Shown one piece after another: positions 61,505 to 64,000 of a DNA stretch of 64,000 bases (position 1 is the first letter of the stretch; each line of letters begins with the position of its first letter). The stretch is from Ophthalmolycus amberensis (taxonomy: Eukaryota > Chordata > Actinopteri > Perciformes > Zoarcidae). Below the pieces are notes generated by a model that was given only the letters and a program-made list of their open reading frames with translations, did not search any database and was not told the DNA's origin. The DNA lies in contig JAFEUB010001787.1 of the NCBI GenBank assembly GCA_024529925.1, positions 1,169,501 to 1,233,500 on the forward strand. The letters are read 5' to 3'. Position numbers and translations under genes: made by a program.

Positions 61505-62462
61505 ATGGCGAGCAGAGAAGCGGAGGAACTTCAGAAGCTCCCGGCGTCATTTAAGTCACAAGTTTGGGAGCATTTTGTCTTCCCTGTAACTTGTGCCGGA
61601 TAAGGGTGGTGGACAAAACCATTACGGTATGTAGGCGTTGTTCAAAGAGAAAGACATATGACAACGGCAATACATTGGACATGTCCACACACATGAAGCG
61701 CCACCATCCTGGTCTGTCAGCGACGGGGGACACTCCAGTGTGGAAAACAAAAGGATTTCAAAATCTGGTTAAAGTGCTTGAGCCACGCTACGAAATCCCC
61801 TGATCGTTCCAGGCCTCTATGAAAAGGAAAAGGCTGACCGCTCACTTCATCACGGTGGAGTGGGAGATTCATAGTCCGGTGCAGTAGACACGCCCCCTCT
61901 GTGAGAGTCACACAGACAGGTGCTGTAGACACGCCCCCTCTGTGAGAGTCACACAGACAGGTGCTGTAGACACGCCCCCTCTCTGAAAGTCACACAGACA
62001 GGTGCTGTAGACACGCCCCCTTTGTGAGTGTCACACAGACAGGTGCTGTAGACACGCCCCCTCTGTGAGAGTCACACAGACAGGTGCTGTAGACACGCCC
62101 CCTCTAGGAGAGTCACACAGACAGGTGCTGTAGACACGCCCCCTCTAGGAGAGTCACACAGAGAGGTGCTGTAGACACGCCCCCTTTGTGAGTCACACAG
62201 ACAGGTGCTGTAGACACGCCCCCTCTAGGAGAGTCACACAGACAGGTGCTGTAGACACGCCCCCTCTAGGAGAGTCACACAGAGAGGTGCTGTAGACACG
62301 CCCCCTTTGTGAGTCACACAGACAGGTGCTGTAGACACGCCCCCTTTGTGAGTCACACAGACAGGTGCTGTAGACACGCCCCCTTTGTGAGTCACACAGA
62401 CAGGTGCTGACAGAAGCAGCAGAGTGGAAGCTAGACAGGCCCAATAGCAATGTCCCGGTCAC
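61505..62462 (+). pseudogene. BED-finger hAT transposase remnant split by a minisatellite
   Basis: From ATG 61505 the frame reads MASREAEELQKL and SQVWEHFVFP. It then shifts by one frame to RVVDKTITVCRRC (BED-type zinc finger: Cys pair, then MSTHMKRHHP with the His pair), as in ZBED-type proteins. After LSATGDTP the sequence jumps to FQNLVKVLEPRYEIP, which in related transposases lies many residues further on, so an internal deletion is inferred. A TGA (61801-61803) follows, then MKRKRLTAHFITVEWEIHSPVQ up to 61882. The minisatellite takes over at 61878. Beyond it, TEAAEWKLDRPNSNVPVTTD (62411-62470) resumes the transposase order. The enzyme would have bound and moved hAT ends; this copy cannot. 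A domesticated host gene is excluded by the breaks. Confidence 0.78.
61878..62402. repeat. 41/39-bp minisatellite, 13 units, with 121-bp higher-order repeat
   Basis: Units start GGTGCTGTAGACACGCCCCC (first one GGTGCAGTAG) at 61878, 61919, 61960, 62001, 62042, 62083, 62124, 62165, 62204, 62245, 62286, 62325 and 62364, followed by a 7-bp partial. Nine units are 41 bp and four are 39 bp (62165, 62286, 62325, 62364), the latter having TTTGTGAGTC instead of forms like TCTGTGAGAGTC or TCTAGGAGAGTC. The three-unit order at 62083-62203 is repeated at 62204-62324. Confidence 0.96.
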
Positions 62463-64000
62463 CACAGATTTCCTGCTAAATTATGCACAATGCCGTGGGG
62501 CCTTAAATGCGTGGCGTCCTCATTGTGCAAGTGTGCATGCACTAAACCCAAACCACAGCAGTGTTTCAATACTGTACTCTGCAATGCTCCCGACCCATCC
62601 ATGATTTAATCCTCATTATACACACACAGACATCCTCCACAGTACCACAGTTTCCAACCACTGTCTACTGGAACGATGGTAAGCCATTAGAGGTGAATGT
62701 ATTACTGTGGCCGCATTGTGTGAGGCAGAAATGCGTCTTAAGCATATTTTGTGAGATGATCCGTTGGGTTGGATTGCAAAAAAGAAAGCTGAGGAAAGCA
62801 GCCAATAAGTAAATGCAAAAGCAGAGACATGCAAATGCACAAATCCCCTTACACATCCAGCAGCACAGAGGAGACGCCTATAAGAAGAGAAAATGCATCT
62901 AAATGAAACTGTAAGGGGATTAGATGGATGGGCTGCGGTATATTACCTCACAGTGATGTAATGCAGCACAGACAGTTGATCATGGGCGGCAAAGTGCTGT
63001 TTAGCTGATACCTCTGAGTAAAGGCAAATCTGCATACATGTTTTCTTCAATCCTCAGGTGGCTATGCTAAACTATGCTAAACTGACAGAAGACCGACTGA
63101 AATAAATGACTGCCCCAGCATTTTCAGCTGGAGCCAGCACCTGTGGGTAATCACTGTGAGCCTGTGCAAGCATATGTGTGAGAGAGAGAGTCAGACGGAC
63201 AGACAGATTAAAGAATTAAAACGGATCTGTGCCTACATACTGGCATGAGTTGGTGCCAATTGCAAAATACACCTTTCGGGAATGCATTCTTAATGCATGA
63301 TGTACTTTCACCACAATATCTTCACTTGTTAAAACACACAACTTCTCTCTGCTGGGTAAGCCACACCAGTTTCCAAGCTCCCTAAGGGCCCTGAGGGCCC
63401 CAAGAGCTTTGATTGATGGACATGTCTGACAGCAGTTAAACATTCCCAGATTTACACACAGCCTGATGATAAAGCAATCATCGCCACATCCAGCACTGAG
63501 GTAAATCTAGCAGCCAGCCAGACCCATCACTAACACACCCCACGTGGTACAAGTATAAGAAAGTGGATTCATTTCGACGGCAAAAGCACAAACAGACACA
63601 TTTTCTCACACAAAAATACACGCGGCACCCACGTCTGCCCCATCTTCAACAAGAACATGCAATTCAACACGCGTTTCTTCCTGAGCTCCTTTCACAAATA
63701 ATGAGAAAGCAGTGTTGCGTTGGAACTCAGCGTGCCTCCAACATTAGGCCATAAGGCCTGGGCTAATTCAATTATAAAGCCTTCACATACCAATGGGCAG
63801 CATCTCTGCGAAAGGCAGCCTACACACTGAGACATCCCTTTCCTGTAAACAAGAAGAGATGATGTTTCCTGCCCACAGGCTAGGATCCATGAATACTCCC
63901 TGACATCTGCTCATGCTCGCACACAAACAGACAAAACTTTGAGCACATCTACCGTTGGACAAACTGACACACAGAAACCCCTACGAGCATTAAGGCGGTG
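62463..64000. other. Non-coding DNA, nothing recognised
   Basis: Short GA run near 63180 and scattered short open frames (for example 63216-63443 minus) without family resemblance. No supported feature up to the right edge. Confidence 0.45.

Larger units (their letters stand above)
61300..62462 (+). mobile_element. hAT transposon of the BED-finger (ZBED-like) type, internally deleted
   Basis: It starts with AGTAGTGGTGTAACGGATCAC, a terminus shared in degraded form with 17603 and 38090. A 200-bp leader follows, then transposase coding fragments from 61505, a 13-unit minisatellite and a last coding fragment ending near 62462. The right terminus was not found, so the 3' part may be lost. The shared leader with the element at 17603 (AGTTTAA-CATCA-AGTGTG-AATAAAGTTT) suggests that element is its non-autonomous relative. 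Confidence 0.7.

Noticed and set aside
61564..61803. A host ZBED-type gene
   Set aside because: A frameshift, a large internal deletion, an in-frame stop and a minisatellite inside the coding region show a dead transposon copy.
61878..62402. A CRISPR-like array (regular repeats)
   Set aside because: There are no unique spacers; the units are contiguous tandem copies in vertebrate DNA.
63216..63443. 75-codon minus-strand frame
   Set aside because: Moderately protein-like wording (LRALRELGNWCGLPSREKL) but no splice sites or family match; treated as chance.

Overview
The window looks like vertebrate, most probably teleost fish, genomic DNA. It is intron-rich and AT-leaning, with long dinucleotide microsatellites, a tRNA-derived SINE of the fish type, L2-like LINE copies and many hAT-type DNA transposon remnants. 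I could not name the species. The one host gene I recognise is on the minus strand: 3551-4262 encodes the signal peptide, first LNS (laminin/neurexin/sex-hormone-globulin) domain and first EGF repeat of an alpha-neurexin, closest in wording to neurexin-2 (nrxn2). It ends at a clean GT splice donor in phase 1, so positions below 3551 are the following intron and the rest of the gene lies off the left edge. A leader of about 675 nt with three short upstream ORFs may precede it (4263-4937).

Layout. 1-1505: minus-strand L2-like LINE reverse transcriptase broken by a stop, butting onto a (GA)n microsatellite. 1.9-3.5 kb: neurexin intron with a polypurine tract. 3.5-4.9 kb: neurexin exon and probable leader. 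5-40 kb: mostly non-coding DNA upstream of the neurexin exon, with a SINE (7.8 kb), a LINE 3' end (13.8 kb), a long (AC)70 (15.9 kb), hAT-like elements (17.6, 35.1 and 38.1 kb) and possible conserved elements (24.6, 27.5 and 32.6 kb). 40.1-43.8 kb: a nearly 3.7 kb L2-like LINE with endonuclease, reverse transcriptase and complete 3' end, inactivated by two frameshifts. 44.5-46.6 kb: a hAT transposon copy with terminal repeats, an 8-bp target duplication and a decayed transposase. 48.6 kb: a possible last coding exon of an unidentified minus-strand gene. 56.8-58.5 kb: a third LINE family with an unbroken 522-codon reverse transcriptase. 61.3-62.5 kb: an internally deleted BED-finger hAT transposase interrupted by a 13-copy minisatellite.

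The genes do not form a pathway. The window is the 5' end of a large synaptic adhesion gene surrounded by transposon-rich, mostly unconstrained DNA. The most unusual structures are two minisatellites that arose inside hAT elements. One (35755-36027) has near-perfect 46-bp units within an element with intact ends. The other (61878-62402) mixes 41- and 39-bp units, with a 121-bp higher-order duplication, inside transposase coding sequence. All gene identities rest on protein-motif recognition by eye; no database search was run.
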